From the NCBI RefSeq assembly GCF_002042885.1, contig NZ_MVFY01000005.1:124001-188000 (forward strand): a stretch of DNA of 64,000 bases. Direction: 5' to 3'. Every line of letters starts with the position of its first letter. Within the stretch, counting starts at the first letter, position 1. The position numbers and the translations under genes are program-made. Origin of the DNA: Citrobacter portucalensis (GTDB lineage Bacteria > Pseudomonadota > Gammaproteobacteria > Enterobacterales > Enterobacteriaceae). Positions 31,003 through 40,329 of this stretch are shown here, one piece after another. The notes beneath the pieces were generated by a model. It ran no database searches and had not been told where the DNA came from. It saw nothing but the letters and a program-made list of their open reading frames with translations.

Positions 31003-31190
31003 GTTAAGGGTACTATCGCCGTACCCTTAACAATCCCGGCTCCCGGCGGGAAAATTGTTGCTACGCAATACCCTCCGCTTTTTCCTTCAGGCTATCGGGC
31101 CGGGCGCGAGGTAGCGTCCCTGCAAAGCGCGCCCTGAACCCGCATCCCTGCGGGTTCTCCCGGCCTTACGGAAACACGTCGGCAATTTTC
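31003..31190. repeat. Structured non-coding block of nested inverted repeats
   Basis: The 509-bp gap between yeiP and torD holds no convincing gene but several strong inverted repeats. GTTAAGGGTAC/GTACCCTTAAC (31003-31031) is a perfect 11-bp stem with a 7-nt loop. GGCCGGG/CCCGGCC (31098-31104/31159-31165) encloses GGGCGCG/CGCGCCC (31102-31134) and GAACCCGC/GCGGGTTC (31136-31157). It resembles an interspersed enterobacterial repeat, but I cannot name its family. A 50-codon minus-strand frame ending at 31166 (peptide end LVRLKIADVFP) overlaps it without a start codon. Confidence 0.55.
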
Positions 31191-31403
31191 AGCCGGACCA
31201 GCCACACCTGACCATCTACTTTTTTGTTTAAACAGCAAAACAGATTTAACTGGAAATCAGAGAGTTGAAGCGATGAGCATGAGGTGAACGGAACTCTATC
31301 TCCGAGATAGCATGTTCTTTACCTCGGGCAGCACAGGTTGAAGCTTTCTGAAACTGAGGCGCTGACTGGCTGGCATTACAGCACCAGCTGTCCCTTTTCA
31401 TTT

Positions 31404-32036
31404 TCAGCGCTGGCTGCTGAAATAAAAATCATCCATCAGCAACGACTCCAGATACTGTTCATCCTCTTGCATAAAACGCACTATCAGATTCACCGCCTGA
31501 GGATAAAACCCCTCGTTATCCCGCACCAGACAAGCGTCGCGAAATAACGGTGCCCAGCACAGAATATGATGATGCAAAAAATAATATTGCGCTGATAGCC
31601 TCTCCTCTTTAGCAACCATCCTCGCCATTAATGCCAACTGCACAGCAATATGATCGGAGGGTTCATTCTCTCGCGCTGCCAGACCTTGCTCAATCAGCAG
31701 CACATTCATTTGCCGACGTTCTTCTGCCGCTGTCGTGTGTGGATAGTGCCCTGCATAGGGAGAAACACTAGCCGGCGGGGCCAGCAGAAACAGCGAGGCA
31801 AAATCTGCTGCCAGCTCCAGCTGTCGGGAGTCGCGCCGCAAAACCCGGCCCAGGCTGCGCTCAAAACGTTTAACCTCGGCAGACACTCCAGGAACCGCCG
31901 CCAGTGAGGCAATCCAAGCCTGGCTATCGCCGTTTTCCAGACTGGCGAGCTGTTTTTCATCCAGCTCACGAAATAGCAGTTGCGAAAACCACTGGTACAC
32001 AGCTGCCCGCTGCTGATGAATTTGCTTATGCTGCAC
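31404..32036 (-). CDS. torD: TorD-family chaperone for the TMAO reductase
   Basis: Cytoplasmic chaperone that binds the Tat signal and apo-form of a TorA-type reductase during cofactor insertion. It has 210 residues against about 199 in E. coli TorD. The family core is clear: QWFSQLLFRELDEKQL near residue 15, LELAADFASLFLL near 73, and ENEPSDHIAVQLALMA near 122 (the E-P-x-D-H motif). It overlaps the end of the reductase gene by 11 bp, so it is the third gene of a torC-torA-torD operon. Sequence divergence from E. coli TorD is substantial. Confidence 0.88.
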   Translation of the reverse strand: MQHKQIHQQRAAVYQWFSQLLFRELDEKQLASLENGDSQAWIASLAAVPGVSAEVKRFERSLGRVLRRDSRQLELAADFASLFLLAPPASVSPYAGHYPHTTAAEERRQMNVLLIEQGLAARENEPSDHIAVQLALMARMVAKEERLSAQYYFLHHHILCWAPLFRDACLVRDNEGFYPQAVNLIVRFMQEDEQYLESLLMDDFYFSSQR

Positions 32037-34524
32037 TGGTCCCCTCCTCTTTCACAATCTGCGGACCACCGAAAGCCGTCACCTGCGGGGCTTTCTGCTG
32101 ATAACGCTCGACCTCCACCAGCACGGTATGCGCTGAAGGCCCCTGGGCCAGCTGTGAAGTGCCGATATCCGCGCTCAGTACGTTCGGGTCGCCATAAGTG
32201 CATAATGTCCCGGCTTTCCCCCCTTCCTGCGGGGAGTACCACGCGCCTTCATGAATACGGACCACGCCAGGGGAAAAATCCGGACTGACAACTACGCCAG
32301 CCAGTACCTGACCACGAGCGTTGAAGACGCGGGCGATATCACCGGCTTTTAAGCCACGAGCGGTGGCATCCTGTTCACTGATATAAAGCGGTTCTCTTCC
32401 GGCAACCGCATAGGTGTTGCGAAACGCCTCGCTAGAGCACAGTTGGGAATGCAGACGTTTATCCGGATGGCAGGATTGCAGATGCAGCGGGTATTTATCT
32501 TTTTTGCCGCTATGGGTACGCTCAAAGGGTTCCATCCACACCGGATGCCCCGGACAATCCTCGTAGGCGAAGCCCGCGATGGTTTTACTGTAGATTTCAA
32601 TCAGACCTGACGGCGTTCCCAGCGGATTCAGGTCTGGCTGGTCGCGAAACTCACCGTGACGTACCCACGGCTGACCCGGCGGATATTCAATATATCCGTC
32701 ACCCTGCCAGAACGTTGTGAAATCCGGTAATGAGACGCCGAGCGATGCCCCCATCTTCACGCCTTCGTCATAAAGCGCCTGTATCCACTGCATTTCATCA
32801 CGGTTTTCACGGTACACCGCTTCCTTGTCAAAGCGCTTACACAGCCCGGCAAATACATCAAAATCATGTCGCGCTTCATATTGCGGTTTGACGATCTGAT
32901 GCAACGCCATCAACCCTTTATTCGAATGCGTACCGAACTGCTCAATATCGTTACGTTCAAAGCGGGTGGTAACGGGCAGGACGATATCGGCAAAACGGCA
33001 CGACGCGGTCCATTGGTGATCCAACACCACCACGGTTTCCAGCTTCTTCCACGCGTCGATCATGCGATTCCTGTCCTGCTGCGCATGAAATGGATTCGCC
33101 GCGCTGTAGATCGCCATTTTGATGTCAGGCCAGGTTAACGTCTCGCCGTTAAAGGCAACCTTTTTGCCCGGCTCAAGCAGGCAGTCAACGATACGCGAAG
33201 TGGGGATATGCTCCGATACGCCGCGAAAATCCGCGTTGTACTTTGCCTGCGGGGGATTCGTGATCCCTCCCAGCCCAGAGAGCACAGGCCCGGCGGATGT
33301 TACCGTACCACCGCCGTTGTAGTGCCAGCCAAATCCTACCCCGCCGCCGGGCAAACCAATTTGACCGACCATGCTGGCCAGCACCACCAGCATCCACGGA
33401 TACTGCTCACCATGGTGCATGCGTTGTACGCACCAACCGCCCATAAACTGTGTCCGGCCTTTCACCAACAGGCGGGCGAAGTCTCGGATCTGCTCTGCCG
33501 TCAGGCCGCAGATTTCTGCCGCCCATTCGGCATTTTTCGGCTGTTTATCGGTTTCGCCCAGAAGATACGGCAAAAACTGCTCAAAGCCGACGGTGTAATC
33601 GGTAATAAACGCCGTGTCGTACAGTTTTTCTTCGTACAAGGTATGCGCCAGCGCCAGCATTAACGCGACATCGGTTTGTGGCCGCAACGCCAACTGCTCG
33701 CAGCCAAGATAGTTTTGCGACTTGCTACGCACCGGATCAACACTGATAACGCGCATCTTACCCTGCGCTACCGCCTCTTTAATCTGCTGCCAGTAGCCAA
33801 ACGCATCGTGATCGGGAACCAAAAACTCGATCTGTAAGTTCTTGATCGGATCGCAGCCCCACAGCACGATGGTATTGCTGTTTTGAATCACCAGCGGAAG
33901 CGACGTCTGCTGCTCATAAACTTCCAGCGAACCAATCACATGCGGTAAAATGACTTGTGCCGCTGCCGCAGAATAGTCGCCGACGGTTGTCACATAGCTA
34001 CCATGCAGGCCAAGTCCCCGATCCATCGCCCCGCCCGCTTTATGGTATTTGCCCACCATTTGCCAGTCGGCAAGCCCGGTAAATACGCCTGATGAGCCAT
34101 AGGTTTTTTGCACCCGCTCCAGCTCTTCGTAAAACAGATCCAGCGCCTGATCCCAACTGACCCGAACAAAACGGTTATCTCCGCGCTGACTGCGATCTGA
34201 CTTCTCACGCTTACGCAGCCAGTCCAGACGCACCATCGGGTAGCGTACCCGCGACGGGTTGTAGACCACTTCACGCACCGCGTTCAGCATATCGCAGGGG
34301 TATTTGTCATGTTTGAACGGACGGGTTTCGGTCCACTCACCGTTGACCACTTTGGCTTCAAAAGCGCCATAGTGCGAACCAGATTGGATCCACTGCTCGG
34401 GATTTTCCCCCGCCGCCCACACTTTTGATATCAGCGGATTAGGCGCCAGTGCGCTGGCAGCCCCCACCGCCAGCATTCCGTTGAGAAAACGGCGGCGGGA
34501 CGGATTAAAGTCATGAATATCCAT
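32026..34524 (-). CDS. torA: Periplasmic molybdoenzyme, trimethylamine N-oxide reductase (TorA-type)
   Basis: Bis-MGD molybdenum enzyme that reduces TMAO to trimethylamine at the end of an anaerobic respiratory chain. The N-terminus has a Tat signal (SRRRFLNGM). It has 832 residues against 848 for E. coli TorA. The molybdenum-ligand serine is in GDYSAAAAQVILPH (Ser185). IGSLEVYEQQTS, GWCVQRMHHGEQ, GQIGLPGGGVGFGWHYNG and GTPSGLIEIYSKT are reductase motifs shared with TorA, TorZ and DMSO/BSO reductases. TorZ or a DMSO-specific relative cannot be fully excluded. Confidence 0.9.
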   Translation of the reverse strand: MDIHDFNPSRRRFLNGMLAVGAASALAPNPLISKVWAAGENPEQWIQSGSHYGAFEAKVVNGEWTETRPFKHDKYPCDMLNAVREVVYNPSRVRYPMVRLDWLRKREKSDRSQRGDNRFVRVSWDQALDLFYEELERVQKTYGSSGVFTGLADWQMVGKYHKAGGAMDRGLGLHGSYVTTVGDYSAAAAQVILPHVIGSLEVYEQQTSLPLVIQNSNTIVLWGCDPIKNLQIEFLVPDHDAFGYWQQIKEAVAQGKMRVISVDPVRSKSQNYLGCEQLALRPQTDVALMLALAHTLYEEKLYDTAFITDYTVGFEQFLPYLLGETDKQPKNAEWAAEICGLTAEQIRDFARLLVKGRTQFMGGWCVQRMHHGEQYPWMLVVLASMVGQIGLPGGGVGFGWHYNGGGTVTSAGPVLSGLGGITNPPQAKYNADFRGVSEHIPTSRIVDCLLEPGKKVAFNGETLTWPDIKMAIYSAANPFHAQQDRNRMIDAWKKLETVVVLDHQWTASCRFADIVLPVTTRFERNDIEQFGTHSNKGLMALHQIVKPQYEARHDFDVFAGLCKRFDKEAVYRENRDEMQWIQALYDEGVKMGASLGVSLPDFTTFWQGDGYIEYPPGQPWVRHGEFRDQPDLNPLGTPSGLIEIYSKTIAGFAYEDCPGHPVWMEPFERTHSGKKDKYPLHLQSCHPDKRLHSQLCSSEAFRNTYAVAGREPLYISEQDATARGLKAGDIARVFNARGQVLAGVVVSPDFSPGVVRIHEGAWYSPQEGGKAGTLCTYGDPNVLSADIGTSQLAQGPSAHTVLVEVERYQQKAPQVTAFGGPQIVKEEGTSAA

Positions 34525-34533
34525 ACATTATCC

Positions 34534-35667
34534 TTACTTTTTGTTGGTTTCAGACACATCGCTGGCGTGGGTCTGGAGGTATTTCAACAACGTACGTTCC
34601 TCCACCGGATTAAGCCGGTAATAGGTCGACATGGCTTTCAGTCCGGCGATCCAGCCGTTAGCGGTATATCGGGTTGTAGGAGGAGTGCTATGACAGGCGC
34701 TACAGGTGGATTGCAGCATTTGATCTGAGTACTCCCAGATTGGCGCAAGCGTGTTGATAAAGTCCTGATCGATGGTCCAGGCGGTGACGCTCACTTGCTG
34801 CCATTCCTGATGTGAGTCAGGATCGACCTGGGTTTGTAGCACTTTTACGTTCGCCATCAGGGGCTCATCGAGAACGGCGGAGAAAACGCGTTTCCCCATA
34901 TACTGGGTGATCACCCGTCCACGCCCTTTGCTTTCTCGCCAGCCCGTGATTTCGAGCTGCACGTTACTGCCTTCTTTTTTCAGCACCTTGACCTCGGTGG
35001 CGGGAAATAACAGCGCCTTCCCGACCGGACTCCCTGCCGTTGCCGCCAGTGATTTTTCGCTTAATGAGAACAGCGTGGTCGCATCCGTTGGCGTATCTCC
35101 CTGACGCTGTAGCTGCTTATAGCGATCGCGAAAACCGCTGCTCATATCGGGTTTGTGATGGGCTATTCCTTTGTGACAATCGATACAGTTACTGTCTTTT
35201 GCTGCCGCTGCGGTCATTTGCGCAGCCGCGTTTGCCGATTGCTTGCCATGATCCATTGCCTCATAGCTATGGCAGGATTTACACGCCGCTGAATTATTCG
35301 CGCTCATGCGTGCCCACTCCCGCTGGGCCAGCTCCGGGCGTTTGGCAGCAAACTTTTCAGGAGTATCAATAGAAGGAGAAATAAAGGTGTGATAGAGGTC
35401 GTTTAAGGCTTCAGTTTTACGAATAAGCGTTGGAACAACGCCCGGGGGGATATGACAATCCTTACACTCAGCCCGCACGCCAGATGCGTTACGAAAATGC
35501 ACGCTGGTTTTATATTCCTCTCCAGCCGTGCGCATCGAGTGACACGATAAACAAAATTCGGTGGTACTTGTGTAATGAACGCCTTGCCACGTTCCCCAAA
35601 TAGCCAGGGCCATTGCCACCGCCCCAGCCAATACGCACCACAATGCGTTCTTTCTTATCCACGACAT
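34534..35667 (-). CDS. torC: Pentahaem c-type cytochrome of the TorC/NirT family
   Basis: Membrane-anchored electron donor to the TMAO reductase. After a single N-terminal anchor (about residues 9-27), four haem motifs, CLSCH, CKDCH, CKSCH and CIDCH, form the NapC/NirT domain. A fifth, CSACH, lies in the C-terminal TorC domain; all five haems are covalently attached by Ccm. The start at 35667 follows GGAGG by 5 nt and gives 377 residues (TorC 390, TorY 366). No TorT, TorS or TorR gene and no clear TorR box (CTGTTCAT) was found upstream. Confidence 0.9.
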   Translation of the reverse strand: MSWIRKNALWCVLAGAVAMALAIWGTWQGVHYTSTTEFCLSCHSMRTAGEEYKTSVHFRNASGVRAECKDCHIPPGVVPTLIRKTEALNDLYHTFISPSIDTPEKFAAKRPELAQREWARMSANNSAACKSCHSYEAMDHGKQSANAAAQMTAAAAKDSNCIDCHKGIAHHKPDMSSGFRDRYKQLQRQGDTPTDATTLFSLSEKSLAATAGSPVGKALLFPATEVKVLKKEGSNVQLEITGWRESKGRGRVITQYMGKRVFSAVLDEPLMANVKVLQTQVDPDSHQEWQQVSVTAWTIDQDFINTLAPIWEYSDQMLQSTCSACHSTPPTTRYTANGWIAGLKAMSTYYRLNPVEERTLLKYLQTHASDVSETNKK

Positions 35668-35832
35668 GCTTGCCTCCATTTTTTTAATAGTGACACGCTA
35701 AGGGATAATAAAAATCAAAAATAGAGACAGCGATGGCAAGCTATAGGAACAGCCGCTACTCCATGAGGTGTATCAAATAGTAAAAACGAGAAATTCGTAA
35801 TATAGTGGCCATATATTAATAAGGAATTACTC

Positions 35833-37305
35833 ATGCTTACATTAACGCTCAATAGAGAACTCCGCACTCCGCTGCAATTGCAAATTTTCCAATTTTATTT
35901 CCAGGCTATTCAGCGGGGAGATTTGCTTTGTGGCGATAAGCTTCCCTCTATTCGCGAGCAGGCTCAGGTATTGAACGTAGCCAAAATAACGGTAGTGATG
36001 GCCTATGATAAGCTTATGGCAGCAGGGTTAATCAAGAGCCGACACGGCATTGGCTATGAAGTGATATTCACCACGCCTGTACGTATAACACCAACGCATG
36101 TGCCCGTTACCCAGGGTTCTCCGCCGACAAAACCTAAAGCTGCCGGAGTCTCAACCGATGTTTACGCCGAGCCTGGACGAGAGTGCTACTGTCGGATGGG
36201 CGTCCCCGATCCCAACGCTTTTCCCTGGTCAAGCTGGCGGAAATGGAATAATGCTCCAAGCATACTTAAAGAACAATTATTTACCCGATACCATTCACCA
36301 AATGGATTATTTTCACTGCGTGAGCAATTGGTCAGATACCTTAATTTATCCCGCGGAATTAATACCCGAGCAGAGAACATCATCATTACCAACGGGATTC
36401 AGGAAGGATTATCACTGCTCAGCCAAATATTTATTATTCATCATGCTGTCAGTCAGCAAAAAAAGTGCCATATTGTGACGGAATCCCCTTGTTATTCTGG
36501 CGCATGGCATCTTTTTAATTATTACGGTGCAGACATTACGTCAATTGCCGTAGATAACCACGGACTGCAAACAGATAATTTACCCGAGTATGAAACCCAG
36601 CTTTGTTATGTTACTCCAGCGCATCAGTATCCGATGGGAAGCGTGCTTTCACTGGAGCGCCGTCAGTCATTATTAACGTGGGCGCAACGCGTCGGCGCTT
36701 ACATCATTGAAGATGATTACGATGCCGTTTTTACCTATGGGGAAAATCCCCTTCCCGCGCTGAAAGCCATGGATTATCACAACCGGGTTATCTACATGGG
36801 GACATTTTCTAAAACGCTGGGGCCAGGCGCACGGCTTGGCTATCTTATTTGCCCTGATGAATTGCTTCCGGCGGTACAGAATATGAAAGCGCTCAATAAC
36901 AACGGCAGTCAGTGGTTGTTGCAGCAATTTTTGGCCGAACTGATGCAAAATCAGGTGTTTTATACGCATATCAGCAAGCTGGCCTGCAGCTATGCGACGC
37001 GCCTCACCCTGTTACGCGATGGCCTTTCCACTCTGTTTCCCGAAGGGAAAATCGCTGGCGCAACGGCAGGTCTGCACCTCTCGTTACGCATTGCCAGACA
37101 CGCAGAACTCATCACCAGGTTGCAGCAATGCTGCCTGTTGGCCGGGATCCGTTTCGACACTCTGCCGGATATAGAAAATGGATCAGAAGCCGCATGGCGC
37201 AAAGAGAACAGCGATGCTGTTATGTTTTTTGGGTTTGGTGGATTGCAGATACAGCAGATCAATAAAGTGCTGACAGTGCTGGAGCAGGCGCTCGCGCAAC
37301 CTTGA
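35833..37305 (+). CDS. MocR-type regulator (GntR HTH fused to aminotransferase-like domain)
   Basis: A 490-residue fusion. A GntR winged HTH is at about residues 5-75 (LQLQIFQFYFQAIQRGDLLCGDKLPSIREQ), and a fold-type I PLP-dependent domain follows. The PLP-binding Lys is in MGTFSKTLGPGARLGY (Lys327). TPAHQYPMGS (261-270) and EDDYDAVF (293-300) are MocR/GabR/PdxR motifs. It is divergent from torCAD across 165 bp. MocR proteins usually control vitamin B6 or amino-compound genes. The target and ligand here are unknown. Confidence 0.88.
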   Translation: MLTLTLNRELRTPLQLQIFQFYFQAIQRGDLLCGDKLPSIREQAQVLNVAKITVVMAYDKLMAAGLIKSRHGIGYEVIFTTPVRITPTHVPVTQGSPPTKPKAAGVSTDVYAEPGRECYCRMGVPDPNAFPWSSWRKWNNAPSILKEQLFTRYHSPNGLFSLREQLVRYLNLSRGINTRAENIIITNGIQEGLSLLSQIFIIHHAVSQQKKCHIVTESPCYSGAWHLFNYYGADITSIAVDNHGLQTDNLPEYETQLCYVTPAHQYPMGSVLSLERRQSLLTWAQRVGAYIIEDDYDAVFTYGENPLPALKAMDYHNRVIYMGTFSKTLGPGARLGYLICPDELLPAVQNMKALNNNGSQWLLQQFLAELMQNQVFYTHISKLACSYATRLTLLRDGLSTLFPEGKIAGATAGLHLSLRIARHAELITRLQQCCLLAGIRFDTLPDIENGSEAAWRKENSDAVMFFGFGGLQIQQINKVLTVLEQALAQP

Positions 37306-37310
37306 TGAAA

Positions 37311-37343
37311 AACAGGGATCGCGCCTGTCGCGCAATCCCTGTT
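37311..37343. terminator. Terminator between the MocR gene and uxuA
   Basis: AACAGGGAT and ATCCCTGTT form a 9-bp outer stem, with a 4-bp GCGC/GCGC inner stem. The A-run at 37308-37312 supplies the U-run for uxuA on the minus strand. Confidence 0.8.
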
Positions 37344-37350
37344 GTTAGAC

Positions 37351-38541
37351 TTACAGCAGATCGCGGAACTGCGTTTGTTTCAGCGCCAGCTCAACGCCAC
37401 GGACTTCTGCCAGGCCTTTCAGGCGGCCAATCGCTGAGTAGCCCGGGTTGGTTTTCTTGTGCAGATCGTCAAGCATCTGGTGTCCATGATCCGGACGCAT
37501 CGGGATAGGACGCAGGTCGCCCGCTTTTTTACGCCGCTGCTCTTCACTCAAAATGGCAGCCACCACCGATACCATATCCACATCGCCCTGCAGGTGCGCA
37601 CCTTCATGGAAGGTTTTCGGGTTATCTTCACGACAGGTTGAGCGCAGGTGCGTGAAGTGGATTCGATCGCCAAAGGTTTCGATCATTTTCACCAGATCGT
37701 TATCAGCGCGCACGCCGTAAGAACCGGTGCACATGGTGAAACCATTATTAATGCTATCGACCGTTTCTTTCAGCCACTGCATATCTTCGATAGTCGAAAC
37801 GATACGCGGCAGGCCGAGGATCGGGCGCGGCGGATCGTCAGGATGCACGGCCAGACGCACGCCGACTTCTTCTGCCACTGGCACAATCGCCCGCAGGAAT
37901 ACCGCCATATTATCGCGCAGATCGTCCTTGCTGATGCCGTCGTATTCAGCGAGACGCGCACGGAACTGATCCAGCGTATAGCCCTCTTCTGCACCAGGCA
38001 GGCCAGCAATGATATTGCGGGTCAGTTTTTCAATTTCTGCATCGCTCATGGCATTGAAGTAGTCCAGCGCCTGGCGTTGTTCTTCGGCGGTATAATCCGC
38101 TTCAGCTCCCGGGCGTTGCAGAATGTGAAGTTCGAAGGCCGCAAAAGCAATCTGGTCAAAACGCAGCGCTTTGGAACCATCCGGCAGTTGATATTCGAGG
38201 TCGGTACGCGTCCAGTCGAGGATCGGCATGAAGTTATAGCACACCGTATCGATACCACAGGTCGCCAGATTACGGATACTCTGCTGATAGTTGGCAATCC
38301 ACGTTTGATATTGACCTGAACGCGTTTTGATATCTTCGTGGACAGGGATACTTTCCACTACCGACCAGGTCAGCCCTTTTTCAGCCAGAATGGCCTGACG
38401 CTGCTGAATTTCTTCTACCGACCACACTTCACCGTTAGGAATATGGTGCAAGGCGGTCACAACACCCGTTGCGCCAGCCTGACGCACATCATCAAGCGAT
38501 ACCGGATCGTTAGGTCCGTACCAACGCCAGGTTTGTTCCAT
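37351..38541 (-). CDS. uxuA: UxuA, D-mannonate dehydratase
   Basis: Cytosolic enzyme of hexuronate catabolism that dehydrates D-mannonate to 2-keto-3-deoxygluconate. It has 396 residues (E. coli 394). The family motifs [22 protein letters not shown] at the start, [27 protein letters not shown] and HLRSTC (metal-binding His and Cys) are conserved. In E. coli uxuA forms an operon with uxuB at another site. Here it is divergent from yeiQ, a UxuB relative. Confidence 0.96.
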   Translation of the reverse strand: MEQTWRWYGPNDPVSLDDVRQAGATGVVTALHHIPNGEVWSVEEIQQRQAILAEKGLTWSVVESIPVHEDIKTRSGQYQTWIANYQQSIRNLATCGIDTVCYNFMPILDWTRTDLEYQLPDGSKALRFDQIAFAAFELHILQRPGAEADYTAEEQRQALDYFNAMSDAEIEKLTRNIIAGLPGAEEGYTLDQFRARLAEYDGISKDDLRDNMAVFLRAIVPVAEEVGVRLAVHPDDPPRPILGLPRIVSTIEDMQWLKETVDSINNGFTMCTGSYGVRADNDLVKMIETFGDRIHFTHLRSTCREDNPKTFHEGAHLQGDVDMVSVVAAILSEEQRRKKAGDLRPIPMRPDHGHQMLDDLHKKTNPGYSAIGRLKGLAEVRGVELALKQTQFRDLL

Positions 38542-38554
38542 TGTTTCACCTCAC

Positions 38555-38572
38555 AAGTTGTTATACCAAATT
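38555..38572. promoter_or_regulatory. Candidate UxuR/ExuR operator between uxuA and yeiQ
   Basis: AAGTTGTTATACCAAATT matches the UxuR/ExuR pattern AAATTGGTATACCAATTT in 15 or so of 18 positions. It lies 14 nt before uxuA in the 202-bp divergent region to yeiQ. A weaker similar site, TTGTTGTCATATAAC, is at about 38686-38700. The assignment is by consensus only. Confidence 0.6.
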
Positions 38573-38743
38573 AAATCATCTTAATGACGACTACCATACA
38601 GGCATCCGTCAACTGATCAACACATTGCCGATGATTGGTTGATCAAGCTCACATTCCCCGGATAAATAAGGCACACCAATTCAATTTGTTGTCATATAAC
38701 TTTATACTGCCATTGTTAATTTATGGTTAATCAGGTGTATTAA

Positions 38744-40210
38744 ATGAAAACTATTGCCTCAGCGCCACTGGCGGAAAATGTCATGATGCCGCAATACGAC
38801 CGCCAGCAATTAAAAACGCGGATTGTGCATTTTGGTTTCGGTGCTTTTCACCGCGCCCATCAGGCGTTACTAACCGACAGGGTGCTGAATGCGCAGGGTG
38901 GAGACTGGGGTATTTGTGAGATCAGTCTGTTCAGCGGCGATCGACTGATGAGCCAACTGCGCGAACAGGATCATTTATTTACCGTGCTGGAAAAAGGGGC
39001 CAACGGCAACCAGCCAATTGTTATCGGCGCCGTCAACGAATGTCTCAACGCCAGGCTGGATTCGCTGGCGGCCATTATCGAAAAATTCTGCGAACCTCAG
39101 GTGGCTATTGTCTCGCTAACCATCACAGAAAAAGGCTACTGCATCGATCCGGCGACAGGCTCGTTAGACCTCAGTAATCCACGTATTGCTCACGATCTGC
39201 AAACACCGACTGAACCGCACTCTGCCCCCGGAATTATTGTTGAAGCCCTACATCGCCGACGTGAACGCGGGCTACAGCCGTTTACCGTCCTCTCTTGCGA
39301 TAACATCCCGGACAATGGTCATGTGGTAAAAAACGCCGTCCTTGGAATGGCGGAGAAACGTTCACCAGAACTGGCAACCTGGATTCAGGAGCATGTCAGT
39401 TTCCCAGGCACCATGGTCGACCGCATTGTCCCTGCCGCCACTGAAGAGTCACTGGCCGAAATTGCCCGCGAGCTGGGGGTTGCTGATCCTTGCGCAATCA
39501 GCTGCGAACCGTTTATCCAGTGGGTGATTGAAGATAATTTTGTGTGTGGCCGCCCACAATGGGAAACGGCGGGCGTCCAGATGGTCGAAAATGTGTTGCC
39601 GTGGGAACAAATGAAACTGCGGATGCTGAACGGCAGTCATTCGTTTCTCGCTTATCTCGGCTATCTGGCCGGGTTCCAGCACATCAGCGACTGTATGCAG
39701 GACAGCGCATTTCGTGAAGCCGCTTACCGCCTGATGCTCAACGAACAGGTACCTACGCTGCAAATTACCGATGTGGATTTAGACCAGTATGCCCTAAGCC
39801 TGTTGGAGCGTTTTGCCAACCCAGCGTTGAAACATAAAACCTGGCAAATCGCGATGGACGGTAGCCAGAAATTACCCCAGCGCATGTTGGAAGGGATCCG
39901 CGTACATTTAGCCCGCCAAAGTGAGTGGCCACTGCTGGCGCTCGGCGTCGCAGGCTGGATGCGTTATGTGAGCGGCGTGGATGATTCAGGCACCGCTATT
40001 GATGTTCGTGACCCGTTGAGTGAGAAAATTGCCGCTCTGGTTAAACAGAGCACAGAGTCAGAACGCGTCAACGCCCTGCTTTCGCTGCGCGAGATTTTCG
40101 CCACCGATCTCGTACAGAATCCGCAGTTTGTCGCGGCCATTCAGCAGGCCTGGCAACGCATTGCCCAATACGGTGCGCATCAGGCTGTCATTGAGACGTT
40201 AAAAAGTTAA
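38744..40210 (+). CDS. yeiQ: YeiQ, mannitol dehydrogenase-family oxidoreductase
   Basis: NAD(P)-dependent polyol dehydrogenase of 488 residues, matching E. coli YeiQ. The nucleotide-binding start IVHFGFGAFHRAHQALLTDRVL is clear. The catalytic region NGSHSFLAYLGYLAG (Asn-x-x-His) and DNIPDNGHVVKNAVLGMA are typical of UxuB, UxaB and MtlD relatives. E. coli YeiQ is of uncertain physiological role. Here its divergence from uxuA points to fructuronate reductase (D-mannonate oxidoreductase) activity, the step preceding UxuA. Confidence 0.94.
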   Translation: MKTIASAPLAENVMMPQYDRQQLKTRIVHFGFGAFHRAHQALLTDRVLNAQGGDWGICEISLFSGDRLMSQLREQDHLFTVLEKGANGNQPIVIGAVNECLNARLDSLAAIIEKFCEPQVAIVSLTITEKGYCIDPATGSLDLSNPRIAHDLQTPTEPHSAPGIIVEALHRRRERGLQPFTVLSCDNIPDNGHVVKNAVLGMAEKRSPELATWIQEHVSFPGTMVDRIVPAATEESLAEIARELGVADPCAISCEPFIQWVIEDNFVCGRPQWETAGVQMVENVLPWEQMKLRMLNGSHSFLAYLGYLAGFQHISDCMQDSAFREAAYRLMLNEQVPTLQITDVDLDQYALSLLERFANPALKHKTWQIAMDGSQKLPQRMLEGIRVHLARQSEWPLLALGVAGWMRYVSGVDDSGTAIDVRDPLSEKIAALVKQSTESERVNALLSLREIFATDLVQNPQFVAAIQQAWQRIAQYGAHQAVIETLKS

Positions 40211-40229
40211 CGATTTCTGCCATTAAGCA

Positions 40230-40253
40230 GGACGAAGCGCCTCTTCGTCCTTT
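40230..40253 (+). terminator. Terminator after yeiQ
   Basis: GGACGAAG and CTTCGTCC form a perfect 8-bp stem with a 5-nt loop, 20 nt after the stop. Three T follow, so it is a moderate rho-independent terminator. Confidence 0.65.
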
Positions 40254-40329
40254 CACCCCTTCTCTTTTTCCCCGTTTTTCGCCAGGATTGTTAAATGCCA
40301 TTACGGTAATTTATGATTCTGGAGTAAAT

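Noticed and set aside
31338..31547. Small plus-strand open frame over the end of torD
   Set aside because: It is antisense to a conserved gene and has no motif or start signal.
35700..35832. Possible TorR box or FNR box upstream of torC
   Set aside because: Only isolated half-sites (such as ATCAA) were found; no full-length match is present.
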